Source: Runella sp. (GTDB taxonomy: Bacteria > Bacteroidota > Bacteroidia > Cytophagales > Spirosomataceae). From it: 33,881 bases of DNA. Positions within the stretch are counted from its first letter, which is position 1. The number at the start of each line of letters is the position of its first letter. The notes beneath the pieces were generated by a model. That model saw only the letters and a list, made by a program, of their open reading frames with translations. It made no database searches and was not told where the DNA came from. The translations under genes and the position numbers were made by a program. The DNA lies in NCBI GenBank assembly GCA_023254175.1, contig JALQYJ010000033.1, positions 1 through 33,881 of the forward strand, in the 5' to 3' direction. Below, piece after piece: positions 1-7,620 of the stretch.

Positions 1-653
1 GGTTGTTCAAGGACTTCCACCCCTACTTTTTCAGTGGCTTTGATAAACCGTTTCAATTCTTCTAAGTGGTAACCTTGGTTGGCATCTACCCGAATTTTAA
101 AAGCTGAACCGAAGTTTTCATGTAACATTAGAATTCTCTCAATGTCTTCCTCCACCACCTCCCCTATCTTGACTTTCAACACTTTAAAGCCCATTTTTCG
201 GTATTCTTCGGCCTCTTGTAAAGTGTCCTTAACCGACATTATCCCGATGGTGACGGAGGTAGGGAGAGATGTTATTTTTTGACCATATATTTCCACAACG
301 GGAATTCCAAGGTACTGCCCAAACGCATCGTGAAGCGCAATATCGACGACCGCTTGTGTGCCTGGAAGCAGAGGAAAGGTTTGACAAGTTTCAAAAATCA
401 ATTGCCTAAAATGTCGAATATCTCTTCCAACAAAACTTTGAAAAAAATCCGATTGCAATTGAGTATACGTTTGCGTTCCCGTTTCTCCAACCACTTCTTC
501 CGCAGGACTAGCTGCTCCAATCCCGACGAAACCATTTTCAAGCTCGATTTCCAAGAATACATTTTCCGCGTCCGTGAATGTATAACCTGCAATGGTATAC
601 GGTTTACTCAGAGCCAATTTTTTAAGAAAAGGGCGAACGCGAATAATTTTCAT
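1..653 (-). CDS. Dipeptide epimerase / N-acetyl-D-glutamate racemase-like (DgcA/YcjG type), partial
   Basis: Enolase-superfamily enzyme of the muconate-lactonizing subgroup, cut by the left window edge: 217 of an expected ~340-370 residues are visible. The ATG at 653 opens a frame starting MKIIRVRPF with no stop to position 1. The N-terminal capping domain (about residues 1-125) is followed by the start of the barrel. Visible catalytic signs are the KVK motif (K160, K162), the first metal ligand in VDANQGY (D190) and a probable second one in VLEQ (E216). Family members epimerise L-Ala-D/L-Glu from peptidoglycan; a related branch, DgcA, racemises N-acetyl-D-glutamate. It begins 12 nt after the stop of the DUF1611 gene, the known partner of DgcA, so co-transcription is likely. 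Substrate cannot be settled because the C-terminal half is missing. Confidence 0.85.
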   Translation of the reverse strand, partial: MKIIRVRPFLKKLALSKPYTIAGYTFTDAENVFLEIELENGFVGIGAASPAEEVVGETGTQTYTQLQSDFFQSFVGRDIRHFRQLIFETCQTFPLLPGTQAVVDIALHDAFGQYLGIPVVEIYGQKITSLPTSVTIGIMSVKDTLQEAEEYRKMGFKVLKVKIGEVVEEDIERILMLHENFGSAFKIRVDANQGYHLEELKRFIKATEKVGVEVLEQ

Positions 654-665
654 AGTAATAGCGAT

Positions 666-1718
666 TTATACCAAGAGTAGTTGGAGCTGCTCTACAATTT
701 CTTGTACTCCTTGTTCCAAAGGTAACACCACAGGAATAGCTAACCTCGAACGGTACTCTTGCTGAAAATCAAGGGCTTCTTGTTCAGAACATCCTTCCGT
801 ATTGAGAGCTAAAGCAATTACTTTTGACCCAAACTTTGCAATAATCTCGATTTCAGACTCCACCGATGGGATTTTACCCCAATGTTCTTCATTGTCAAAA
901 TAAATACGTTTCGGAGCGTGTACTAACACTACATATTTGGCTTGGCCAGAAATCAAAAACTCCAGGCCACAGGGTCCACTAGGGTTTCTGAGTGAGGATT
1001 GTCCTTCTACCAAAATGACCTCAGCGTTGGTTTCTTTCCAACACGTAACAATGGCGTGTTCTACTTCACCCGACACAAAGTCGTTGAGCGTTGAATCAAA
1101 AATAAAACCATATTCGCCACCTTGAAGCCAACCCGTTTGCCCAGTAAAAATCATTTGGGCGTTGATATTTTGTTGCTCACAGGCTTGACATATTAACCTT
1201 GCCGTGGTACGTTTTCCTAAAGCACAATCCATCCCAATCACCGCTACAATTGGGCAGCTCACTTCGTAAATTTTCCCCGTCCAAAAATGCAAATCTTTGC
1301 GGGCTTTGGGTTTACGAACGTCGATGAGTTGGACATGATATTGGGCAGCAAGCGCCGCTATTTCAGGTTTTTCTGACAAATATTCGTGCAGGCCATTCAC
1401 AATAGAGAGGCCTTTTTTTATTGCTTCCTCCACAATGATGAGCATATCAGGAGGTAAAACACCCCCCACCGTTGCAACTCCAATGATAAGATAATCAATT
1501 GACTGCAAACGCATAAAACTTTCCGACAAGTTATTAAAAATGGGGATATCGCGATTTTTTCCATCCAACACTTCTCCCGCATCTTTACCAGCGGTAGGTG
1601 CATCAATCACCCCTACTATGGTGTATCGCTCAGTACCACGTATCAGTCCGTGTGCTGTTTTTGCATCGTTGGTATTTAGCAGACCGTTGGTTAAAATAAG
1701 CGCATTGTTTTTTTTCAT
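666..1718 (-). CDS. DUF1611 P-loop protein (DgcN-like, putative D-glutamate N-acetyltransferase)
   Basis: A 350-residue soluble protein of the DUF1611 family. The N-terminal part (about 1-150) looks Rossmann-like; the C-terminal part carries a P-loop of the form GMDCALGKRTT at about residues 162-172. In marine Proteobacteria and haloarchaea DUF1611 protein DgcN was described as N-acetylating D-glutamate, which DgcA then racemises. Here the gene sits 2 nt after glpD and 12 nt before a DgcA-like gene, matching that pairing. Seen: family signature and P-loop. Known: the DgcN/DgcA pathway. Inferred: the same reaction here; a role in muropeptide-derived Glu recycling is the alternative. The ATG start is well placed directly after the glpD stop. 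Confidence 0.8.
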   Translation of the reverse strand: MKKNNALILTNGLLNTNDAKTAHGLIRGTERYTIVGVIDAPTAGKDAGEVLDGKNRDIPIFNNLSESFMRLQSIDYLIIGVATVGGVLPPDMLIIVEEAIKKGLSIVNGLHEYLSEKPEIAALAAQYHVQLIDVRKPKARKDLHFWTGKIYEVSCPIVAVIGMDCALGKRTTARLICQACEQQNINAQMIFTGQTGWLQGGEYGFIFDSTLNDFVSGEVEHAIVTCWKETNAEVILVEGQSSLRNPSGPCGLEFLISGQAKYVVLVHAPKRIYFDNEEHWGKIPSVESEIEIIAKFGSKVIALALNTEGCSEQEALDFQQEYRSRLAIPVVLPLEQGVQEIVEQLQLLLV

Positions 1719-1720
1719 TT

Positions 1721-3352
1721 CTATTGCGCTGATCTGATAAACGATTGAAGTTGAGCGGTATATTCATCGATTTGCTGCTGTTTTTGGGCGGAAGTCCAGC
1801 CCAATTCTTGCGCCATCAAATCGGCGACAATGGGCAAAGCTTCCAAAACAGCCTCCCAATCCAAAATCTCCAAACGCGTACGGCGGGCAAATACATCGCG
1901 CAAGGTCAATGCCATTTCTTCCCGAACTTGATAAATAACCTCAGCCTGAATAAAAGGGTATTTTTCCACCAAACGTTGTGCCCAGATGATATTATCTTGC
2001 GTCAGGCGCGCTACTTTATGGGCTCGACTTCCGTATTTTCGAATGAGGTTTTTAGCAATATCTTTGGCCAGTCGGTATACCGTTTGGATAATTTTCCAAT
2101 CTTCAAACGCATAATCCTCGCCACCAACAAGCAGGTGTTGAGCCGTTGTACATTCGCGCTCAACGCTCAGCAATTCACAAGCTTTGTCGATGGTGTCTTT
2201 CGCCATGTAGCGATAGGTTGTCCATTTTCCTCCCAATAAACTCACAAGGTTAGACGTAGGGTCGTGTTCAACTTCGTGGTCACGAACCAATTTTTTAGTA
2301 GAAGCTAATTCACTCGCCGCTAATAAAGGTCGCAAGCCACCAAAGCCTGCTTTTACTTGTGATTTATCAGGACGTTTGGCCAAATAACGCGTAAGTGTAT
2401 CCAACAGAAAATCAACCTCTTGATTATCCAAGATAGGCTCTTTATCCAAATCGTTGTAATCTGTATCCGTTGTACCCAAAAGTAGTTGTCCTTCAAAGGG
2501 AATTGCAAAAACCACACGCCCATCACTGGTTTTGGGAATCAGCATGGCGTCATCACTTTTCAGAACTTCGTAGGGCAACACCACGTGAACGCCTTTACTA
2601 GGACGAATCCTTTTTGATAATTTAGCATTGGCCATCAATCGAACGTGGTCGGCCAATGCCCCCGTACAATTGATAAACAATTTTGCTTTTATCCCAAACG
2701 TAGCCTCCCCTTCGGTTGGCCTTACTAGGGCTTCGGTCAACTTTCCATTGGTATCTTTTTGCAACCCTACTAATTCCGTATAATTAGCGACTACGACGCC
2801 TGCTTCATCGGCAGCATGAGCCAAAGCAAGGCAATAACGAGCGTCGTCGAGTTGGCCATCAAAATACAGAACTGCGCTGTGCAGTTTTTTAGCATCCAAA
2901 GAGGGCATTCGTAAAAGTGTCTCTTTTTTACTTAACCAACGGCTCCTAGGTAACGCATCTCCTTTTGCAAAAAAATCGTACATCCGTAGTCCGATAGTAA
3001 AATAAAGCCCTTCGAACCAACTAAACACTGGAGTCAGAAGAGGCAATGGTCGAGCCAAGTGTGGGGCGTTTTGCAACACAATCTGTCGTTCTTCCAAACC
3101 ATGACGTACCTGTTTTAATTGAGCAAAATCAAGGTTTTTAAATGCTTGCTCCAAATAACGTACACCCCCATGAATCAGCTTTGTCGATTTTGACGAAGTT
3201 TCGGAGGCAAAATCTTTCTTTTCGATGAGTGTCACCTTGAAGCCGCGCAATGCCGCATCTAATGCACAACCTGCGCCACTGGCGCCCCCACCAATGATAC
3301 AAATGTCGAACGTTTCGTTTTGAAGGCGTTGCAGATTTTTTGAACGATTCAT
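1721..3352 (-). CDS. glpD: FAD-dependent glycerol-3-phosphate dehydrogenase
   Basis: 543 residues, the usual length for aerobic GlpD, which oxidises sn-glycerol-3-phosphate to dihydroxyacetone phosphate and passes electrons to the membrane quinone pool. The dinucleotide-binding motif IIGGGASGAG is at about residues 19-28, followed by the family segment TKLIHGGVRYLEQAF (about 57-71) that contacts FAD. A C-terminal DAO_C-type helical domain covers roughly 400-543 (LLGGKWTTYRYMA precedes it). No signal peptide or membrane segment, as expected for a peripheral inner-face enzyme. It starts 24 nt downstream of galK and ends 2 nt before the DUF1611 gene, so the four genes probably form one transcript. 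No glpK or glpF is seen beside it. Confidence 0.95.
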   Translation of the reverse strand: MNRSKNLQRLQNETFDICIIGGGASGAGCALDAALRGFKVTLIEKKDFASETSSKSTKLIHGGVRYLEQAFKNLDFAQLKQVRHGLEERQIVLQNAPHLARPLPLLTPVFSWFEGLYFTIGLRMYDFFAKGDALPRSRWLSKKETLLRMPSLDAKKLHSAVLYFDGQLDDARYCLALAHAADEAGVVVANYTELVGLQKDTNGKLTEALVRPTEGEATFGIKAKLFINCTGALADHVRLMANAKLSKRIRPSKGVHVVLPYEVLKSDDAMLIPKTSDGRVVFAIPFEGQLLLGTTDTDYNDLDKEPILDNQEVDFLLDTLTRYLAKRPDKSQVKAGFGGLRPLLAASELASTKKLVRDHEVEHDPTSNLVSLLGGKWTTYRYMAKDTIDKACELLSVERECTTAQHLLVGGEDYAFEDWKIIQTVYRLAKDIAKNLIRKYGSRAHKVARLTQDNIIWAQRLVEKYPFIQAEVIYQVREEMALTLRDVFARRTRLEILDWEAVLEALPIVADLMAQELGWTSAQKQQQIDEYTAQLQSFIRSAQ

Positions 3353-3376
3353 GGAAATGAGTTTTTGTGTGTAACG

Positions 3377-4546
3377 TTAATTCTTTTCTAAACGGGCAAC
3401 GCCTTCGGTAATACCAACAACATGCGAAACCAGTTTTTTACCAAATCGTTTTTGATAGGCAACCGTCATTTTCTCAATAAATGAATTTACCTGCGATGTT
3501 TCGACGATGTTGATAGTACATCCTCCAAACCCCCCCCCCATCAAACGCGAGCCTAGAACTTCATTGAGCGGTACAGTTTGTTCTACCAAAAAATCAAGTT
3601 CAACACAACTCACTTCATAATCTTTGCTCAGGCCCGAATGCGTTTCGTACATTTTTTCACCAAAAGCCACTAAATCGCCCCGTTTTAAATCTTCACATGC
3701 ACTTACCACGCGCTCAATTTCACCCGTCACATACCGGCAACGGCGATAAACATTTTCGGGAAAATCAGCTTTATACGCCTCTACCTGTGCTAAACTTACA
3801 TCACGTAAACTGGCAATAGTTGGGTAAAATCGTTGTAAAATAGATACCCCTTGCTCACACTCTTGGCGGCGCGTATTGTAGGCAGAGTCAGCCAACGTGT
3901 GTTTTACCCCCGAATTGCAAAGTACCAACTGATAGTTTTCAAAATCGAAGGGAAAATATTCAAAAGTTAAATCGCGACAATCGAGGCGTATCACCGAATT
4001 GGCTTTTCCGTGAATTGAAGCAAACATATCCATAATACCACACTGAAGACCTGCAAAATGGTGTTCAGCACGCTGTGCAACGAGTGCCAATTGCAAACGA
4101 GGAATTGTAAACCCAAATAGCTCGCTCAACGCCCAACCCATTCCACTCTCCACTGCCGCCGACGATGAAAGTCCTGCTCCGTTGGGGACATCTCCACCAA
4201 AAGCAACTTCAAAACCAGAAGGAATAGTATACCCCTCCACAATGAGTTCACTTGTAACTCCAATAAGATAATTAGCCCAACTTTTGGGACATTTATTGAG
4301 GGCATCAAGGCTAAACTCAAACGTGTCGTTCAAGTCAGCAGCATATACCTTACAGGTGTGGTCGGTACGAGGAGCAATGGCAAAATAAATTGCTTTATCA
4401 ATGGCTGCGGGTAAGACAAAACCGTGATTATAATCGGTGTGTTCTCCAATTAGATTAATACGCCCAGGAGCTCTTACGACAAATGAAGGTGTTTTACCAA
4501 AAATTTGCTGGAAGTCTTCGGCGATTTTATCTGAATACAAATTCAC
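3377..4546 (-). CDS. galK: Galactokinase
   Basis: GHMP-family kinase that phosphorylates galactose at C1 using ATP in the Leloir pathway. All three GHMP motifs are present: RAPGRINLIGEHTDY near the N-terminus (R25 on, with GEHTD at 34-38), PNGAGLSSSAA in the middle (ATP loop) and MGGGFGG near the C-terminus. I place the start at the GTG at 4546, giving 389 residues, close to E. coli GalK (382). The longer frame from ATG 4708 would overlap the tRNA-Arg gene on the other strand and would begin upstream of a good promoter at 4582-4613. The MGGG codons create a run of ten C (G on the coding strand) at 3530-3539. No galT, galE or galM is adjacent; glpD follows after 24 nt. Confidence 0.92.
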   Translation of the reverse strand: MNLYSDKIAEDFQQIFGKTPSFVVRAPGRINLIGEHTDYNHGFVLPAAIDKAIYFAIAPRTDHTCKVYAADLNDTFEFSLDALNKCPKSWANYLIGVTSELIVEGYTIPSGFEVAFGGDVPNGAGLSSSAAVESGMGWALSELFGFTIPRLQLALVAQRAEHHFAGLQCGIMDMFASIHGKANSVIRLDCRDLTFEYFPFDFENYQLVLCNSGVKHTLADSAYNTRRQECEQGVSILQRFYPTIASLRDVSLAQVEAYKADFPENVYRRCRYVTGEIERVVSACEDLKRGDLVAFGEKMYETHSGLSKDYEVSCVELDFLVEQTVPLNEVLGSRLMGGGFGGCTINIVETSQVNSFIEKMTVAYQKRFGKKLVSHVVGITEGVARLEKN

Positions 4547-4581
4547 GTTAAATAGCAGGTTTATGGGTCTTGAGTAAGCTA

Positions 4582-4613
4582 CAAAAATAGGCAGATTCAG
4601 GAGGGTTACACAA
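4582..4613 (-). promoter_or_regulatory. Promoter for the galK-glpD-dgcN-dgcA cluster
   Basis: On the minus strand a TATTTTTG box (4589-4582) matches the Bacteroidota -7 consensus TAnnTTTG exactly, and TTG at 4613-4611 lies 21 nt upstream as the -33 element. Transcription would begin near 4575, leaving a leader of about 30 nt before the GTG start of galK. This supports the shorter galK start. Confidence 0.6.
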
Positions 4614-4628
4614 TTTTTAGAAGAAATG

Positions 4629-4659
4629 TTGTCAAAATTCGCAAAAACATTTATTTTTG
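4629..4659 (+). promoter_or_regulatory. Promoter for tRNA-Arg
   Basis: TATTTTTG at 4652-4659 is an exact TAnnTTTG -7 box, with TTG at 4629-4631 as -33 element 20 nt upstream. The predicted start, near 4666, lies about 15 nt before the mature tRNA 5' end. It faces away from the galK promoter. Confidence 0.6.
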
Positions 4660-4680
4660 CACCCGCGTTCGACAAGAACA

Positions 4681-4754
4681 GGTCCCGTAGCTCAGCTGGA
4701 TAGAGCAACAGATTTCTAATCTGTCGGTCTTTGGTTCGAATCCAAACGGGGTCA
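4681..4754 (+). tRNA. tRNA-Arg (anticodon TCT)
   Basis: A complete 74-nt cloverleaf can be drawn by hand: acceptor GGTCCCG/CGGGGTC (two G-U pairs), D stem GCTC/GAGC, anticodon stem ACAGA/TCTGT with loop TTTCTAA (anticodon TCT, reading AGA/AGG), five-base variable loop and T stem TTTGG/CCAAA with loop TTCGAAT. The discriminator base is A and CCA is not encoded, as is common in Bacteroidota. Its 3' end borders an integrase relic, and tRNA 3' ends are typical integration sites. Confidence 0.95.
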
Positions 4755-4773
4755 CTAAAAAGTCAAAACACAC

Positions 4774-4820
4774 AAAAAAGTCCTCAAATGTGCCTTTACA
4801 GGCTATTTGGGGACTTTTTT
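4774..4820 (+). terminator. Intrinsic terminator after tRNA-Arg
   Basis: A 16-bp stem (AAAAAAGTCCTCAAAT with ATTTGGGGACTTTTTT, one G-U pair) is topped by a second small stem (GCCT/AGGC around TTAC) and ends in six T. It starts 20 nt after the tRNA. Confidence 0.85.
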
Positions 4821-4860
4821 GTTGGTACGCCCCCCCTTATAGGTACGCTTCTAAGGCTAT

Positions 4861-5190
4861 TTGTATACCCAATTCTCACACTAGCAGTCACATCAAAAGC
4901 TAAAAATCTCAACCAAGAAGGTAAAATGCCTATCTACCTTTCCTTCAATTACAGCACCTAGGCGGATTAGTGTATTTTAGAAGTGGCTATGATAAGCGCC
5001 TGTGTTGGCAGCTATCGAACCAAAAACGGGTCAGAGATTAACCCATGTAAGGATAAACTGTACAAAAAGTTGAGTTTACCAAATTTATGCAACACAAACA
5101 CTTTTCACCCCTCAAAAAATAAAATCTCTGCCTTAAATAACACTCAGTTGTGGAAAGTGCCGTATTTTTGCCAAATTCTAATGACTGATT
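4861..5190 (+). pseudogene. Decayed tyrosine recombinase (integrase) N-terminus
   Basis: This stretch has no intact gene, but its frames add up to the N-terminal arm-binding region of Bacteroidota phage/transposon integrases. One frame reads NLNQEGKMPIYLSFNYST up to a TAG at 4959-4961, resembling the family's 'G..PIYLRI' strand. A second frame (4961-5038) gives VYFRSGYDKRLCWQLSNQKR, resembling '..YFSTGIKI....WD...QRV'. A third (from 5037) gives INPCKDKLYKKLS, like the following helix. At least two frame changes and stops separate them. No SAM-like core or catalytic R-H-R-Y domain remains, so only a relic of perhaps 80-100 codons survives. Its position directly behind tRNA-Arg, reading away from it, fits a lost integrative element. 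The call rests on remembered family patterns, not an alignment. The last ~100 bases hold nothing recognisable apart from a promoter box. Confidence 0.5.
5163..5170 (+). promoter_or_regulatory. -7 box of the glycan cassette promoter
   Basis: TATTTTTG, an exact TAnnTTTG match, lies 32 nt upstream of the first glycosyltransferase start. No convincing -33 TTTG is seen at the usual distance (a TTG is only 12 nt upstream), so activity is less sure than for the tRNA promoter. Confidence 0.4.
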
Positions 5191-5202
5191 GATTCATCTC
5201 AA

Positions 5203-6162
5203 ATGCCTCAAACCAAATTATTACTCGTAGTACCCTGCTATAACGAAGAAGAAATTCTTGCTAAGACTCATCGTACGCTTCAGCAGTATCGTGCTCGGTT
5301 GGTTCAAGAAGGTAAAATTGTCGCTGAAAGTAAAATTTGTTATGTCAATGATGGTAGTCGCGACCGTACTTGGCAACTTATTGACGACATTTGCAAAACG
5401 GATACACACGCCATCGGTATCAAACTATCTCGAAATTTTGGCCACCAGAGCGCCATTTTGGCTGGTTTAATGCACCATATTCAAGATTTCGATTGTTTTG
5501 TCACCATTGATGCCGACTTACAAGATGATGTAGAAGCCATCGGCCAAATGCTCGAACAATACCAAGACGGTGCCATGGTGGTATATGGAGTGCGTGACGA
5601 CCGTAGTTCGGATACATGGTTTAAACGCACCACTGCGGAAGGGTTTTACAAAGTGATGCGATGGATGGGCGTACCAGTGGTTTTCAACCACGCTGATTTT
5701 CGCCTCATGGATCGCCGTATATTGGAGGAATTTTCGCATTTCAAAGAAGTAAACTTGTTTTTGAGGGGTATTATCCCACTCATTGGTTTCCGTTCAGAAA
5801 AGGTTTTTTACAAACGCTTTGAACGCGAAGCAGGTGAAACCAAGTACCCGCTCAAAAAAATGCTCCTTTTTGCGTGGAATGGCGTAACTTCGTTCAGTAC
5901 TTTCCCCATGCGATTGGTGCTGTATTTTGGGGTGTTCAATTTCCTAGTTGCTTTAGGCATCGGGGTTTATATTGGCATTTCCTACCTTTTTGGTAGCACA
6001 GTCGCAGGTTGGACGTCCATTATACTTCCTATGACTTTCTTTAGCGGAGCCAATATGATTGCCCTTGGATTGATTGGTGAGTACGTGGGTAAAATATACG
6101 AAGAAGTAAAAGGAAGGCCTAGATACATCATTGAGAAAGTAACGACTGATCCGAATCAGTAA
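5203..6162 (+). CDS. GT2 polyprenyl-phosphate glycosyltransferase (GtrB/DPM1 type), first copy
   Basis: 319 residues. A GT-A catalytic domain (about 1-220) shows VVPCYNEEE at the nucleotide-binding strand, VNDGSRD at 48-54, the metal-binding DADLQDD at 103-109 and the acceptor-side EAGETKYPLKKM segment. Two transmembrane helices follow (about 236-262 and 272-295), the standard GtrB/ArnC/DPM1 layout, ending in GEYVGKIYEEVKGRP. Family members move a sugar from a nucleotide donor to undecaprenyl phosphate at the inner face of the membrane. It is the first gene of the cassette; the next gene starts 36 nt later. The sugar is not predictable from sequence. Confidence 0.9.
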   Translation: MPQTKLLLVVPCYNEEEILAKTHRTLQQYRARLVQEGKIVAESKICYVNDGSRDRTWQLIDDICKTDTHAIGIKLSRNFGHQSAILAGLMHHIQDFDCFVTIDADLQDDVEAIGQMLEQYQDGAMVVYGVRDDRSSDTWFKRTTAEGFYKVMRWMGVPVVFNHADFRLMDRRILEEFSHFKEVNLFLRGIIPLIGFRSEKVFYKRFEREAGETKYPLKKMLLFAWNGVTSFSTFPMRLVLYFGVFNFLVALGIGVYIGISYLFGSTVAGWTSIILPMTFFSGANMIALGLIGEYVGKIYEEVKGRPRYIIEKVTTDPNQ

Positions 6163-6198
6163 ATTACGTTCACTATCGTCATAAAACAGCAGCATTCA

Positions 6199-7620
6199 AT
6201 GCTAAAAAAACTACAACAACCTCTATTTCAAAACCTCTTCAATGTCGGGCTCCTTGCTGTGGCAATTATCCCGCTGTTGGCGTTGTCGTTGTACAATCAC
6301 CCCTCCCCCGTTGATGATTATTGTTACATTGATACCGTTTTTAAATATGGTTATTTTGAAGCAATGAATTTTTATTATACTGGTTGGACAGGAAGATATT
6401 TTGGGATTCTTCTCAATCATTCCAATCCATTGGTAGTAAAATGGGCAGGTGGGTTCAAACTACTTTCCTTTTTAGTTATTTTAGGACTTACAGGCAGCCT
6501 CTATGCTCTGTGTAAAGAGTTATTTTCCAAATGGAATCGTTGGGGCATTTTGGGAATTACGGGAGGGATAATGCTTCTCTTCATCCTCAAAATCATGAGC
6601 ATTGTGGAAGCATTCTATTGGATGGCTGCTTTTGTTACTTATACCATACCCAATATCCTGACGTTTCTTTGGCTAACGGTCATGATTCGAATGTACCAAC
6701 AACCTAACGGAATCTACCAAAAGTTTACGGCTATTTTTGCCGGATTTTTGGTATTTGCCGTCATTGGTTGTAGCGAAACCAACCTCACTATCATGGTATT
6801 GCTTGTTGCAGGATGGTTTGGTTATCAGCTTGTTATTTGTCGTAAGTGGGATACTATGGCGTTTTTTATGGTCATCGTTGCCATGTTTTCATGCTATATT
6901 TTCTTTACGTCTCCAGGTAACGCCCTCCGCATGAATGGGAATCCCGAAGGACGAAATTTTACTCTTTCGACCCTTCAATCATTAAAAAAATTGCTTCAAC
7001 TTAGTATTGATTGGATATTCAGAACTCCACTTTTGGTTTTTTCTATCCTTTGGATTGCCGTTTTACCTCGCCTTTTTGATAAGTATACTACCTCCATCCC
7101 TTTTTTCAAAGTACCTATTTGGGTGGTTCTTCTAGCCTATTTAGGTGTTCTGTTTGTACAAATTTTTCCGTCTTATTATGGTATCGGTATCGAACCTGCG
7201 CCACGGGTCATCAATTCTGTTTATTTTTACTTTTTGACAGGCTGGTTTTACACGCTTACAGTGGTTTTGTATTGGCTCTACAACAACCAAACCTTTGGAG
7301 CACAACACTGGTATTTACCCCCTTCTATTAAAGCAGTTTTAGCAACTCTTATTTTAGTAAGTACACTCTTTAGCAGCAACTTACGAATGGTTTATGGTGA
7401 CTGGCTAAGAGGCAAGGCCGCAGCTTACGACCAAGAATTGAAGGCCCGCTACGCCTACATTGAAAGTACCCCTGGCGATACCGTTTACGTAGCACCTTTG
7501 CAATCCAAGCCTCAATCACTTTATTTGGACGATGCCAACCCTGACCCAAAACACTGGTGGAGTAAGTGCATGGGGGGCTATTTTGGTAAAAAAGCAGTTG
7601 TACTTAAAGCCAATCACTGA
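6199..7620 (+). CDS. Multispanning DUF6056-type membrane protein, putative GT-C glycosyltransferase
   Basis: 473 residues with about ten or more hydrophobic segments spread over residues 10-410 and a short polar tail. After the first membrane helix comes the segment SPVDDYCYIDT and then YYTGWTGRYF; an acidic pair in the first periplasmic loop is where GT-C enzymes place the catalytic or metal-binding aspartate, and this pattern is typical of DUF6056. Lying directly behind a GtrB-type enzyme, it is the natural candidate to use the lipid-linked sugar on the periplasmic side, as GtrC proteins do. That role is inferred. Its TGA overlaps the ATG of the next gene by one base, indicating translational coupling. 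Confidence 0.7.
   Translation: MLKKLQQPLFQNLFNVGLLAVAIIPLLALSLYNHPSPVDDYCYIDTVFKYGYFEAMNFYYTGWTGRYFGILLNHSNPLVVKWAGGFKLLSFLVILGLTGSLYALCKELFSKWNRWGILGITGGIMLLFILKIMSIVEAFYWMAAFVTYTIPNILTFLWLTVMIRMYQQPNGIYQKFTAIFAGFLVFAVIGCSETNLTIMVLLVAGWFGYQLVICRKWDTMAFFMVIVAMFSCYIFFTSPGNALRMNGNPEGRNFTLSTLQSLKKLLQLSIDWIFRTPLLVFSILWIAVLPRLFDKYTTSIPFFKVPIWVVLLAYLGVLFVQIFPSYYGIGIEPAPRVINSVYFYFLTGWFYTLTVVLYWLYNNQTFGAQHWYLPPSIKAVLATLILVSTLFSSNLRMVYGDWLRGKAAAYDQELKARYAYIESTPGDTVYVAPLQSKPQSLYLDDANPDPKHWWSKCMGGYFGKKAVVLKANH

Noticed and set aside
1745-2239. 164-codon plus-strand frame
   Set aside because: Antisense to glpD, without a recognisable domain or promoter.
4547-4708. N-terminal extension of galK from ATG 4708
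   Set aside because: It overlaps the tRNA-Arg gene, precedes a matching promoter and adds 54 residues not typical of galactokinases.
4744-5033. Possible att direct repeat: AAACGGGGTCA at the tRNA end and AAACGGGTCA at 5024-5033
   Set aside because: Only ten bases with a deletion, and the second copy falls inside the integrase relic's own coding frame; chance similarity is likelier.
4731-5192. Two small plus-strand open frames of 76 and 69 codons
   Set aside because: The first starts inside the tRNA and runs through its terminator; both are better read as fragments of the decayed integrase.
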